64,000 nt of DNA from Lingula anatina (lineage: Eukaryota; Brachiopoda; Lingulata; Lingulida; Lingulidae). Both the position numbers and the translations under genes were made by a program. Positions 25,014-36,461 of this stretch are shown here, piece by piece; the stretch's first letter is position 1, and every line of letters starts with the position of its first letter. The notes beneath the pieces are model-generated. The model was not told where the DNA came from. It saw only the letters and a program-made list of their open reading frames with translations, and searched no databases. The stretch is from the NCBI RefSeq assembly GCF_001039355.2, contig NW_019773634.1, forward strand, positions 1 to 64,000. Reading direction: 5' to 3'.

Positions 25014-27070
25014 GGCATACATGTATCTTCGGCGAAGAATCGTTTGCGTAATATATCGCCAGGACTTTGTTCGCGTAAGATCGTCAGAGGGAGATCGTTC
25101 GCGATCCGAGCGAGACGAAAAGGCAATTTTCATATCATCATCGGGAGATCGTTCAGTTTTCATATAAGTTCAAGAAACTTAAATTGCGGAAGATCGTCTG
25201 CGGGAGCAATTATTTTAACTCCCTGTAAATTTTTAGGAAGTTATAGATGGTACTTTTAGAAGGCCTGACATTCAATCCTGGGAAAAGCCCTGCATGCAAC
25301 AAACGTTGCCAAGTGCATAATTTTTTTTAAATATGTCGCGGCCAGGTTATAATGCAAGGAGGCAATTAAGCTTATCTTGATCCTTCTCCTCTATCAGGAG
25401 GTATGTTTCTTACCGAGAAGATAATTCTCAACACATTTTCGGGTACAGTAAGTTAAATTAAACTTAATCGAGATGCAGTAATAAATATATTATTATTTAC
25501 CACCAGAAAACGACTTAGGAAGTAGTTTTAAATATCCCACAATATAGGAGGGTCAAAGATAACAGTCGCTAAGGATAAAAGCCCAAAGGCCGGATTTTTG
25601 AAAATTTCGTCATACCCAGGAGTCGGGGAGAGGTAATTTTGAAAAATTAGTCGGATTTACACAATTAAAAATATTAATTAATTTTTAAGCGACGAAATTT
25701 TCAAGACTTTACCGTACCTGCCTGTCTGGCCAGGCTCCTACTCCCCTGTAATTTACTTTTATTGTGTCCATGTCACTGACATAGGTGGCCATGGCACAAC
25801 TGCAGTTAAGAGCATTATATTTGAGAATAAAGTTGAAAAAAAAAAAAAAACAAATAAAAACTAATATAGAACTAAGATATGTGTGTGATGAACATGGGGT
25901 ATTTGTGAATAATAACAACAACCAAGTAGATCCAGATGGCAACCTTTTTTGTTCCTGCTCTTTCTCTGCTGACCCTTGAGCTTACTGGGCCTTATATACA
26001 GGGTAGAGCCACAATAGGGCATTTACGATAAGAGTATACATAATTCATTATCAGAGAGAAGACAGTTACAATTGTTCATTTAGTAAGCATGAGCACTTTA
26101 AGGCAATGAAGATAATCAAAGTTATTCTATTCATACGGTTACTGTATCTAAGTTACGATGTTAAGTATCTAACATGAAATGCAGGTTCATAAAGAGCACA
26201 ATGAAGATACATGTAGCTATAGTTTTACACGATGAGGATATTCACAGTTATTCCTATGGTCAGTATATCTGGGTTACAATCTTGAGTAAGTGTGTGTTAT
26301 CTAACATGAAATACAGGTCTATAGTGAGCATGATAGGTGCTTGTGACCTATACACTCGTCCACTTTCCTTTATCTTCTCTTGGACACTTGGTCTTATACA
26401 GTAGGAACTTTTTTGCTCTGCTCATTTCAACAATTCTAATAGTTTTCTTCTATATTGAGCATCTCTTTTTATATGTAAGTTTTTTTGGCTGAGATTTTCA
26501 GGCCTTTATTTGTTCCTTTCTTTTTTCCCTTTTAGCACATCTTCATACTTCCTCTGACTTTCAAAATAAGATTTCAGTTGAAAAGGAAACAAAGCGTTTG
26601 AAAGTCTAACTGTGCAAGAAGTAACTTTGAAGACAGTGTTGTCACTCAAATTTAAAGAACATCTGAAAGTCCTTGGATAAATGCCAAGATCACTTTGTGA
26701 AGACAGTTCCAAAACTGTGGCTTTACCATTTGGATCAACTAGTCCGCTGGAAAGCTGGTTGTAACTGGGTGGAATTTCTGCTGTGAGAATCAAAAATGAA
26801 ATATCTGCCATCGTATTGAACTAATATAATCAACAAGATTTTGATGTGGTTACATAAATGTATTATTATAAGCTGAGCAATAAACAGTGTATACAGTTCG
26901 TAGCTTGAGCTCAACTGAACTAGAAGTCCAGTGCCCCTTCTGAGGTACTCGAGGATCACACAGTTTTCTCCACCACATAACACAAGGCTGTTTCTTTCTT
27001 GAAGTTGATTTCTTTATTCTCCTTTTCTTAATTGTCCTTCTAGGTGGTTGCTATCTATCTCTAGGTGGTT

Positions 27071-27118
<48 letters not shown>

Positions 27119-27300
27119 GCTATCTATATCTCTACTGCTATCTATATCTGTCTCTTAAATATCCTCTCATGCCAGCCACCCTACAAATCACTGTCAACTA
27201 CCTCTAACTCTATTGGTTAGTATCTAAGTTAAGAACACACCCATCCAGAGGTAGAGGTCCCCCTAGGAAATTTTTTTTATGATTTCACTTACAGTCCTTT
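25014..27300. other. Intergenic stretch, repeats only
   Basis: Just after the gap, short variants of GGAGATCGTTCGCG recur (25085-25205). Two diverged tandem units, about 26105-26205 and 26225-26335, share TATCTAACATGAAATnCAGG. A (CT)n microsatellite lies at 27071-27114. An open frame at 26506-26811 (-) reads smoothly but matches nothing I know. Confidence 0.5.
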
Positions 27301-27514
27301 AAAACCTTATATATCGATAAAAATACACCCAAACAGGTACTTCTTCTGTGCTGTAGCAGCAAAGACATGCTTTCCCATCCTCAACTTTACAAATTCCTTT
27401 GAAATAATAACTTTGACCTCCTTTTCCTGCAGCATTCCAAGGCATTCAAAGTTATATATTTTTTCATAAAAAATATCAATTCCAAACATTTCTAACACGA
27501 TGAATTGTTTTTTT

Positions 27515-27866
27515 CTTTCATTTAATTTTCTGTAATCGACACAGAATCTGACAGAATTGTGCGCTTTTGGCACTATAAGGCAGGGTGAACTCCATTGACT
27601 TTGACTGGGTCTTATTATGTCATTATCAAGGAGAAATTGGATTTCTTTGTCGATAACATCGCGCTTTGTCAGAGGTGTTCTATACGCATGCTGTTGTACC
27701 GGATCGTTATCGCCCGTGTCTATAATCATCGGGATTATATCACACTTTCCTAAAGGATTTTTATCGGTGCTAAAAACATCGCGATATTCGTTGATGAGTC
27801 TATCGATTTCCGCGTTGCCCGATGGCGTCGGTTCCTCTCTGATCTCCGCGACGTGATGTGGCCCAT
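27515..27866 (-). pseudogene. Ty3/gypsy reverse transcriptase fragment
   Basis: The minus strand reads LINEYRDVFSTDKNPLGKCD, then HAYRTPLTKRDVIDKEIQ, LLDNDIIRPSQSQWSSPCLI and RFCVDYRKLN. These are the region before RT domain 1 and RT domains 1-2 of Ty3/gypsy retrotransposons. Homology stops right after the YRKLN motif, where the frame continues into an unrelated coding-like repeat. The catalytic YxDD box, RNase H and integrase are absent, so this is a dead fragment. Confidence 0.85.
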
Positions 27867-27889
27867 TGTACTCTTTCAACGGCCAATCT

Positions 27890-28543
27890 TTATTGAACAA
27901 GCACATAATTTTTCGCGGGCAATCTACTCCCACTCCCACTCGACCTCCCACAGCTGTCGCAGATGATCCAGTCATAAAATTTGTAAAGTACAGAAGGGTG
28001 TACAGTCGGCCGTCTGGTGTATATCTTGACGTCATGCAACATGCCGATGACGTTGGTCAAGTGGCCGTGCACCGAATTTTCCATGTCCACAATCACGGCC
28101 ACATGACATTTCTGTTCAGCCAACACAGGGCCCATGACTTGAAGATACGTTAGGAGCACACCTCCCACTCGCCCAGCAAACCGTACCCCACAGCCGTCAC
28201 CCACCAGGCAGGGGTTGTCCACAATAATCAAGTTGGGCTTATCTTTCTCCACATGGGACACAGCGCCCCGGAGACACCCGACGCTGCCTTGCCGTGCCTC
28301 TAAGGTGGTAACTTCGTCCACATCTACGAACGGCGGCTGGTCATCCGGACCGCACCACTTCTCGGTCCACTGAAGCCTCTCATCATCGGCAATAACGCAC
28401 ACGTGCATGGTGTAATGTTTTGTGAGACAACGAAAGCATGTACGCGGGGTAACAGTGAGATACCCACTTCTATACACGTTCGTCGCGTCCGAGAGACAAA
28501 GGCGACAAAGCAGATACAGAAACCTGGCAATTGACCTGAACAT
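27890..28543 (-). CDS. Unidentified 217-codon open frame, GC-richer than its surroundings
   Basis: The open frame starts at an ATG at 28543. It includes a Cys/His cluster (CFRCLTKHYTMHVC) that resembles, with wrong spacing, the CCHC knuckle of retroelement gag proteins. Further on are EKDKPNLIIVDNPCLVGDG and EQKCHVAVIVDMENSVHGHL. Base composition is visibly richer in G+C than the flanking AT-rich DNA. It sits between an RT fragment (same strand, partly overlapping in another frame) and a putative LTR. It may be a retroelement polyprotein remnant or a captured host exon; I cannot assign it. Confidence 0.3.
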   Translation of the reverse strand: MFRSIARFLYLLCRLCLSDATNVYRSGYLTVTPRTCFRCLTKHYTMHVCVIADDERLQWTEKWCGPDDQPPFVDVDEVTTLEARQGSVGCLRGAVSHVEKDKPNLIIVDNPCLVGDGCGVRFAGRVGGVLLTYLQVMGPVLAEQKCHVAVIVDMENSVHGHLTNVIGMLHDVKIYTRRPTVHPSVLYKFYDWIICDSCGRSSGSGSRLPAKNYVLVQ

Positions 28544-28732
28544 AGGGTTACAGTAACCTGTTCTAGAAGTTAGTTGTGAAAAAGCACGGGTACCGTGTCA
28601 TAATTATGATGGTACATAACACAAGCAATGATACTCGTTATTAGCTATGCCGCAATAATAGCGAGTAGAGACACGTAATTAGACAGCGCACAACGCGCCA
28701 CTTAAGAATATATGATTTAGCAAGTTAACAAC

Positions 28733-28851
28733 CCTTTTGTCGGTGTTTCCCGATATGGTAAAAATATTGGATATTTTTACTTGTAAGGAAGGGACGATTG
28801 TAACGTACCGATCTTAATAATTAAGCCATATCAGGATTCACCGACAAAAGG
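28733..28851. repeat. 119-bp inverted repeat (hairpin)
   Basis: CCTTTTGTCGGTG (28733-28745) is mirrored by CACCGACAAAAGG (28839-28851), and an inner GATATGG by CCATATC at 28826-28832. The arms bracket TGTAACGTACC, which could be the left edge of the neighbouring LTR. Confidence 0.7.
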
Positions 28852-29290
28852 AATAATTGGAGAGTATCATTATCAAAAGCCACCGACGTTGGGCCGCGGC
28901 AGTGGTGAGGATTAGCTCGTTAAGGGGTCGTTTTGTCTCAGATGTCGGGGAGATGATCGTAACCTTACCAATCCTCAATACAGGTCGATCGTTTGACAGA
29001 CATCGTCGCCGAAGGTTCGGCCAGGGTTGCGACATTGAACCGACATCAAGCATATTAACGGATAAGGACCTTTTAACAAGCTTCCTCACCACTCAGTATA
29101 TAAGGTCTAGAAAACTCGCGGTTGGGGAGAGGGTAGAAGACGCAGATCAGTAGAACCTCTACTTGTTAACGACGTCGACTGTAGGCCGATGTCCAGGCCA
29201 CCTCTAATCCTGTTCAATAAATTATACAGTTAAACTTCTTCGTTGAGTTCATCTCTGACTGAGGCGTCCACCAGCAAGCCTCACGAATCA
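28798..29290 (+). mobile_element. Probable solo LTR
   Basis: The segment starts TGTAACGTACCG, carries a TATA box (AGTATATAAGG near 29094-29104) and a polyadenylation signal (AATAAA near 29217), and runs on with CTGACTGAGGCGTCCACC. This promoter plus poly(A) spacing is typical of LTRs of Ty3/gypsy elements. No second copy or coding region in this orientation is nearby and the right edge is not sharply defined. Confidence 0.5.
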
Positions 29291-29477
29291 GTACGAGTAC
29301 CTGTACGACATCACATTTGAGTCTACAGTAGCCTTCTTTATACTTAAAACCGGCGTGCCAGACCTTTAATGTTTACGAGTTTAAAGATAAGAAGAGCGTC
29401 TAAAGATAAGAGTGATTACTGCGATAGGGTAGAGGGAAATAGCGTCTAAAGATAAGAGTAATTACTATAAACTAATT

Positions 29478-29503
29478 GAGCCGCGTGCACATGCCCGCGA
29501 CTC
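29478..29503. repeat. Short hairpin shared by two LTR-like repeats
   Basis: GAGCCGCGTGCAC...CCCGCGACTC here corresponds to GAGTCGCGTGCTC...CCCGCGACTC at 31912-31937. Both are preceded by GATAAGAG-type sequence, so 29390-29540 and 31850-31975 derive from one repeat family. Confidence 0.6.
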
Positions 29504-29636
29504 TGATCAAGGAAATTTAAAATATACTGGTCTGAACAAACTGAGTTTCACAGCCAGTAAAGAACACAACACTCCTTTAGTTTCTCCCAGGTTTTATTCA
29601 GTGTCACTTCTCCCACAACTACTACAGCTACCACTA

Positions 29637-29868
29637 CCTCTCAGAGAATACATACAGGTTATATAGTCTATATATATCAACTACTGCTAGAGGTAAATGC
29701 TCTTAATTACAGGGTAGGAAGATGACTTACGTTGGTAAAATTATAATTAAAGAGTGTGGTGGGAGACGTCTGGCTATACTAAAAGAGAGACCACTGTCTG
29801 ACCATTTCCTTTGAAGTTATATGATGTTTAAATGTAGATGACCGATTAATAATACAGTTGTGATATGA
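29637..29868 (-). mobile_element. LTR-like repeat, left copy
   Basis: This segment matches 34499-34735: both contain CTCTCAGAGAATACATACA, GACGTCTGGCTATACTA and CCACTGTCTGACCAT, with substitutions. On the minus strand a TATA-like TATATAACTTGT lies upstream of an AATAAA in the right copy. The left copy interrupts a coding-like repeat right after the codons for KPADS. Confidence 0.6.
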
Positions 29869-31020
29869 GTCTGCAGGTTTACAGCCTTTAAACTCTAACA
29901 TTTTTAATGCCTGTTCATAAGTATTGTGTGGGGTGTCAACCCAATCACCTTTCTCTTCAATCAAAATGGTATATATATTTTGGACATCCATACCTTAGTT
30001 TATTCATTGGGAGGCAAGGTGGCAACTAAACATTTCTAAAATGGTAAATTGTTCTTCATCACCTCCAAATTCCTAACTGAAATTTCTGCTGAACATTCAT
30101 ACAGCCTTTTATGATTCCATTTTTTGGACAATTGCTCCAAAACAACTGAGTCTGCAGGTTTACAGCCTTTAAACTCCAACATTTTAAATGACTCTTCATA
30201 AGTATCGTGTGGGGTGTCAACCCAATCACCTTTCTCTTCCATCAAAATGGTAAACATATTTTGGCCATATTTCGGAGTCTGACCCACTCCTTAGTTCTGT
30301 CCTTGTGATTTCTCTACCAGTAATCTCCACCAAATATCACGGTGGATTTTGGGGATCCTGATCCCCAGCAACATTGATCCAAGAATGTGTGATTTTCATG
30401 TCCTCTTTATTCTTGGATAAGAATAATTCCACACATTGTTTTGTGAGTATCATTCTCGACCTTTTCCAGATTTTCAACTAACATTTCTATTGATTTTGAA
30501 TACAAGGCTTCCAAACCCCATACATCAAATAATGCAAACATACAGGTACATCTCTGGATCTGTACCAAACAATCTTTCCCCATTATTAGCTTAACACATA
30601 ATTTTGTTATGCTTACTTCTACCTTATTATTTCCTAACATTCCAAGGGAATCAAAAGCATATTTTCTTCTTATTTAATATAACGGCTCTAAACATTTTTT
30701 TCTTGAAAGGTTGCTTTTCATTACCTCCTAATTCTTAATTAAAATGTCTGCTGCACATTCTAACGACCTTTATCATTACGTTTTCAAGACAAATGGTCTA
30801 ATATAAAAGCATCTGCTTTCTTTCTCATGTAAAATAACAAACCCAAACACTCTTTTGGAGATAACTTTTCATTACCTCAAAATTCCTAATTAAAATGTCT
30901 GCTGCACATTCTAACAATCTTTTATCATTCCATTTTCTAGACAAATGGTCCCATGTAAAAGCATCTGCTGCTTTACAACCTTTGAATTCCAACATTTTTT
31001 TGCCTTTTCATAAAGGTCTT
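29868..31020 (-). pseudogene. Degenerate repeats of an unidentified protein
   Basis: At 30036-30287 the minus strand reads FTILMEEKGDWVDTPHDTYE, then EFKGCKPADS and KRLYECSAEISVRNLEVM. Diverged copies of parts of it occur at 29865-29991 (EEKGDWVDTPHNTYE, EFKGCKPADS), 30700-30830 and 30860-31020 (AADAFTWDHLSRKWNDKRLL). A second motif, LGMLGNNKVEVSITKLCVKL at 30540-30640, is matched after the RT fragment at about 27330-27440 (LGMLQEKEVKVIISKEFVKL). Stops and frame changes abound. I do not recognise the parent gene. It looks like several broken copies of one host or transposon protein. Confidence 0.45.
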
Positions 31021-32136
31021 GAGCTAAGTGCCTCATAAATGACCCACTTCTGCAAGCTGTCTCCAGGTCGAGTTCTGCCTTTACTGCAGAACTAGTATAA
31101 AGTTCCAGCTCTAAGAGATATCCTCTCTTTCAAAAAAATAAATAAATAACCCAACACAGAAAGTAACTGGAGAGACCTTTATTGCAACAGAACTAACCTC
31201 CTCCTGAGTCTGCTGCATCTACTGTTGATGTCAAGATTCAGAGGGGTTTTTATATTCAAATATTAACAGCATTCTTTATTACAAAAGGATTCCAGCTTAA
31301 TTAAACAGTGAAGAGTGACTTATATTCTAATATTGATCTAAATGTTATTTATAGGGGACGGTGTGTCCAGTGACAGACTAAATGTATTCTAGTTTGGTTA
31401 TAGTGCATCACATATATATCTTCCAAAGAGTCATTTAAGGGAACACTATCTCTACTTAACAACATGCCTGTTGTAATAACCAGTCGGTGGTTATACACAC
31501 CTTCTTAGGATTACTTTTTCACCAATAAGTCAACTGAGACAGGCAGGTATAGTTTACTGCCACATGATTTATTCAATCGACTGAAGACTCGGTACTATCA
31601 GTACTAACTTCTTAGATATACCTCGGGTATAATCTAGTCGTTATGGGCTCTAATCCACCGCTGGAAGATTCTAGGTATGGTACGCGATTCCTGACTTGGG
31701 TTATTATGCCTGGAGAGAAGAGTAATGCAACACCACTGTTTAGTTACAAAAATCAAAACTCGTTTATTGCCAGGTCGCCGCCTGATTTTATACCTAACTT
31801 TGCGTGACAGACTTGTATCTTTATTGAGACTTTACTATAATTAAAGGAGATGAGATAAGAAAAGAGATTAACTTTAGATAAGAGCTATAAACTTCTATTT
31901 ACACGTATTACGAGTCGCGTGCTCAAGCCCGCGACTCAGATCGAATAAATAACTAGTATGAACACGCCTTCCTTTTTCACCAAAAAAATTTATGAAATAC
32001 AATTTTTTTCCTTAATACATTGCTTAAAACATTCGTTAGTATAATTCTATTACGCTTTTATCATTAAAATCATATATACACTTCTTTTTAAACACAAAAG
32101 CATCAAAAGCAAGGTAAAATCCGGTACCCGATGCTC
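31021..32136. other. Repeat-derived stretch, no gene
   Basis: 31151-31220 resembles 34751-34805 (CCAACACAGAAAGT and a following TTTATT context). 31850-31975 shares a hairpin and flank with 29390-29540. No open frame is worth calling. Confidence 0.5.
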
Positions 32137-32697
32137 TCAGGACGTGGGGAAAAACCCGTCTAAACCCCTTTGTGGGGATTCCCGGGAAAGTGCCCACACC
32201 TGGATACTATAGTCTATGTACACTAAATCTACAAGAGTTGTTGCATTTTGCTGAATAACAAATGTCTTTATGTCCTGAGGTAGACCAGTGATGATGGCTT
32301 GTATCATATGTGCCTCTGGTAGTTCAACTTCTCTCACCAATTTTCTTATTCTAGTAATATAATCCAGTATGGGCTCTGTGGGTCCCTTTTTGGAAGTGAA
32401 AAGAGTTCCTAAGATGGCCTGTGCCACTTGGGGATGCTATTTAAAACGTAGTTTGAATGCGTTTTGTAAGCGTTACCAGTTCTCTCGTTGTTGGTAACTC
32501 TTCGTACCAATCCTCTGCAGGCCTTTGAGGTACAGTGGAAAGTGCTGTAGTTGGTTTTGTTGGTTCCAGCCTTTGGCTGCAGCAAACAGTTTAAATTTTT
32601 GAATCCACCTAGTGGAATCATCAGTAGCACCAGAAAAATAGGGGATGCTTGGCCCTGAATTAAAGTCATTGGTCATCTGCTGCCTGTATATGAACAA
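32137..32697 (-). pseudogene. LTR-retrotransposon gag fragment, frameshifted
   Basis: One frame (32697-32473) reads IPYFSGATDDSTRWIQKFKL and AAAKGWNQQNQLQHF, the start of the retrotransposon gag domain (FxG...W...F). The continuation (32427-32137) is in another frame: ILDYITRIRKLVREVELPEA, then AIITGLPQDIKTFV. This matches the second half of the same domain. The frame change means no intact Gag can be made. Confidence 0.75.
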
Positions 32698-33219
32698 AAA
32701 AATCTAATTATGTCTCTGACCCATTACCATTCAAGTATACCATTATCCTGATACAAACCAACATCAAATTACAAGAAAGAAAATACATATATATGTGTGT
32801 GCGTGTATGTTTTACCTGCAAATTCTAACTACTAAACGTTATATGATTACAATATGATCAATTCCTACATATTCTCTAAGTATATTAAGTGAATTCTTAT
32901 ACTGTATTACCCTATAATAATAATACAATTTCTAACTACTTAACATCAAATGATTACAATACAATAAATTCCTACATATTCCATAAGTAAATAGTATTAC
33001 CCTATAATAATAATAAAGAAAATTCTGGAACAGAGACAGTCACCAGGAGACATCAGCATGGCTGGTGGGACATATCAATCACTGATCGATGCTGATTGAC
33101 CTCTACTACTGAAGGTTACACATTGGGCACGATACAAGTTTGTTGTATGGGTATGTAATATGTCCTCTTGTGGTGTAATGCCACAAGATGAACATCGAAC
33201 GGATTTTTTGTCATTGTTT

Positions 33220-34389
33220 TTATTTTAGGAGACCAACCCTGACTTCAGTTGGTAGCCGATATTCAAATTTTGAGACGGAATTTTCCAATGCAATGTTTCC
33301 CCAAGCTATCTTTACCTTTGGCAAAGTAGCTAACTGAATGTGGTCAATGATGTTGGATGGTTGACCCGATGCCTTTATATCATGGGGACAGGTGTGTAGG
33401 GCCAAAATGGGAATGGTTACACACTGTCTCCCAGTTGTTATTTCCAACGAGACCACATTCTCCCCCTGCCTTGAGCAGATATAAATTAGCACAAAAAGGG
33501 AAACCAATACTATGATCGCAATGATCGCTGAAGCAGTGGGGATATATTCCACACTGATAAGGTCATTAATGGAGAAGGGTAAAGACGTTGTGGGGGGTGT
33601 AGTGGGATACTTGAAAATGAAGCTAGGTGCAGCATTAGCCTTGTGAAATGAGAAAATTGCTGCTGACATTATTTTTAATCTGTACCCTAAATATGCTGAA
33701 GTTAGTAAAGAAGTTAAGGTAACTCCTACCGCTGTGTAAGTGAGAATTTGATCAAGGTTCATAGATTGGGCAGGAAATGGTAATTCTCCAGTGAATAGTG
33801 GTTCGTTCCTTTGGGCCTCTTTAGTAAGTTTATGGCACTTAGCTTGTAATAATTGCAGTTCTGTTTTGGAGGTCGCAGATAAGTCTATAACATCAGCCAA
33901 ATTTTCACACTCTTGGAATGGTAAATCGGTCCGGATATTGATTTTTGAAAAACTATTTTCTTCTGTCACAGGTATTTTACTTGTGTCTACGGTTTCTTCA
34001 GATAAAGGAACAGCCCTTCTCATTTCTCTCTCTTCCAGCCATTTTTGTTTTCTCTGTTTATCTCTCCTTATTCTAGATGGTGTCTTTTTCTTCTCTACTT
34101 TCATTGCTGAGAGGGTGTTGACCTCACTGCTCATCATTTTCGGTGTCCTTGGGTCTGTTTTCCACTTCAGGGTAATGGATAGTTCTTCACCCACCTTACT
34201 CATACTGTACATTGATGGTACTTGGTCGACTTCCAGTAGAATATTAAAAATATCTGCAGGTAAGATATTTTGTCTCCCAAGTCTTTCCATCTTTGTTCTG
34301 TGAGGTACTGGGGAAGTTGAAATGCCCACAGGTTCTCCAACAGTTATCACAGTGGGTTTGGGGATCAGATCCACCGTGACATGGTCCAA
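33220..34389 (-). CDS. Unidentified transposon-associated ORF with two membrane segments
   Basis: A 389-codon open frame beginning just inside an LTR-like repeat. The first ATG may lie downstream of the frame start, or the start may be supplied by splicing. Residues 100-120 are very basic (TPSRIRRDKQRKQKWLEE), resembling nucleic-acid-binding tails of mollusc retroelement proteins. Residues about 216-238 and 285-306 are hydrophobic (LTYTAVGVTLTSLLTSAYLG; ASAIIAIIVLVSLFVLIYI), with a Thr/Pro-rich loop between them. A 100-residue tail follows. Placement in a retrotransposon nest suggests an element-encoded protein, possibly envelope-like, but I recognise no diagnostic motif. Remarkably it has no stop while its neighbours are decayed. 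Confidence 0.4.
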   Translation of the reverse strand: MDHVTVDLIPKPTVITVGEPVGISTSPVPHRTKMERLGRQNILPADIFNILLEVDQVPSMYSMSKVGEELSITLKWKTDPRTPKMMSSEVNTLSAMKVEKKKTPSRIRRDKQRKQKWLEEREMRRAVPLSEETVDTSKIPVTEENSFSKINIRTDLPFQECENLADVIDLSATSKTELQLLQAKCHKLTKEAQRNEPLFTGELPFPAQSMNLDQILTYTAVGVTLTSLLTSAYLGYRLKIMSAAIFSFHKANAAPSFIFKYPTTPPTTSLPFSINDLISVEYIPTASAIIAIIVLVSLFVLIYICSRQGENVVSLEITTGRQCVTIPILALHTCPHDIKASGQPSNIIDHIQLATLPKVKIAWGNIALENSVSKFEYRLPTEVRVGLLK

Positions 34390-34498
34390 GAATAAATAAG
34401 CAAGACTTAGAATTTATTTCCACAAAGTCCGGTTTATTCCTGGTTGAGAGCTGGGACCTCCAGTCAGCTTGTTCAGCTGTCTGGTGTGGCCACGTCCA

Positions 34499-34735
34499 GT
34501 CTTTCTCTCTCAGAGAATACATACAAGTTATATAGCCTATTTGAACAAAGAACAATTAACAATGAACTAAATTACAGGTAGGAGGATGACTTATGATTAA
34601 ATTATAATTAAAGAGCATGGTCGGAGACGTCTGGCTATACTAACAGAGAGACCACTGTCTGACCATCTCCTTTGAAGTTAAATGATACATCTGACCCATT
34701 AATTTTATAATAATACATGTACAGTTGTGATACTT
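34499..34735 (-). mobile_element. LTR-like repeat, right copy
   Basis: Partner of 29637-29868. It lies directly upstream (minus-strand sense) of the 389-codon frame, as a 5' LTR would. The pair differs by many substitutions, so insertion is not recent, or the two come from different elements. Confidence 0.55.
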
Positions 34736-36195
34736 CTTTTAATAAATAAGCCAACACAGAAAGTGAACTAGAGACTTTCTACAGCTCAAACCACCTCTGA
34801 ATCTTTATTCCATACAGTTGGATTTTTTTAAACAATGTTTATTCAAAGGAAATGGAGGCAAAGCGCTAAAAGCATAAGATGCTCTCCATGTAGAACAAAA
34901 TTAAAAAAGTAAATAAATAAAAATACTGTTGGATGAGGTGATTCAGAGAGGTAGATTGTAATTAATGAAAACTTAACTTTGTATTTTAATTTTGTCAGGG
35001 TGAATATAGGTGGTGTATTCATTAAAGTATGCAAGCACTTTCTTACATATTTTTAATGCTTAGAGCATCTTTAGTTATAAAAAAATGCTACGACAACATC
35101 ATGCTGTCACGATCATTTAATTCATATTTTGGTTTAAGATACCAGATTATTTTGTTTATTATTGATGTAAGCAAGTCAACATGGTTTGAACTGCACATAT
35201 ATATTTATTCATTTGGTACAATATTAATAATGACAGTATACTTACACAGAGAAAGAATATGTAAAGTACATATAGTATTTGCACTACGGTAGAGAGACAA
35301 TTGGTTTAACTTTAGTAGTAAATATTTTGCCAGATGAACAAATGTAGTGATATTATTAATTTTTTTTAATTTGTTGGGTAGATTCTTATAATGTTGAGGA
35401 TTATTTTCAAGCATTTCTGTATATCATCACATTCAATGCATTGTAATGAATAAAGAACCTACAAGTCCAGTAAGAATGGCAAACTAATTCTCCATACTGT
35501 GTGTACATTTTTGTCTGTTTACTTATTGTAAGTCTGTTTAAATTTCATTAAATGAATAAAATTTAGAAACATATTTGCTTTACAGAATTATTTCTCTTGT
35601 TTTTTGTTATATCTATTGTCCACTATGTATGTATGTATGTATTACTCTCTGTCTACTTTTCCTTTTTTGATTGATTGTTGCGTGTAATAATCCGAGGCAC
35701 ATGCTCTCAAATCTGAACTGCTGCATAGTATTCAAGAAACTAGAATTCAAAAACAACCATCAAGTGTTAAATATATACTATCCATATTTGAAAATGCTCC
35801 AAATATTTCATTCTACAAAGCAAAGGTAGTTATTTTCCCCAGTTCACATGATAAAGACGGTAAACCTTTTCACAGTATCTTGCGTTGGTGCTTCCTTATG
35901 AAATGTTTAGGAAGACCAGAAGTGTTGTAGAACTAAATTATTATTATTATTTTTTAAAATTTTTCAATCAAAGTAAAATACATACAAAAATCAGAATACA
36001 CACCTTTAGCAGGTCAGTGATAATACAATACCTATCACCCTTAATATAAGGGCATAAATAACTAAGTAAATAACCGCACAAAAGCAATGGACTAATCAGT
36101 TGACATTAGCACATATGCCATAAACTATATCTGTTTGGTTCGCTTAGTGGATGTTTTACATTTGTTCGCAATATAAAAAAACATCCCTAAATGAT

Positions 36196-36270
<75 letters not shown>

Positions 36271-36461
36271 CAAGACTCTTGTATTCAATTAGCAGAACTA
36301 ATATTTTTTTAAACAATTATTGAAATTTGGTCATTAATTGCAGGACACTCATCGAAGATCACAACCACAACCTGCTTAATCAAGGCGAGAAAGTATAATT
36401 CACATGAAGAGTAAATGTTACGGCATCCCTAAATGTGATCGATCTTTCAAGCTACACCCAA
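34736..36461. other. AT-rich stretch downstream of the channel gene, no gene recognised
   Basis: AT-rich sequence with a long (TA)n tract at 36199-36267. No convincing exon. No clear AATAAA for the channel gene was located. Confidence 0.5.
36199..36267. repeat. (TA)n microsatellite
   Basis: About 34 TA units. Confidence 0.95.

Noticed and set aside
24414-25259. Open frames running through the gap at 24521-25013
   Set aside because: Mostly unknown bases. The known flanks are not protein-like.
36125-36316. Frame encoding a long Tyr-Ile repeat
   Set aside because: Produced only by the (TA)n microsatellite at 36199-36267.
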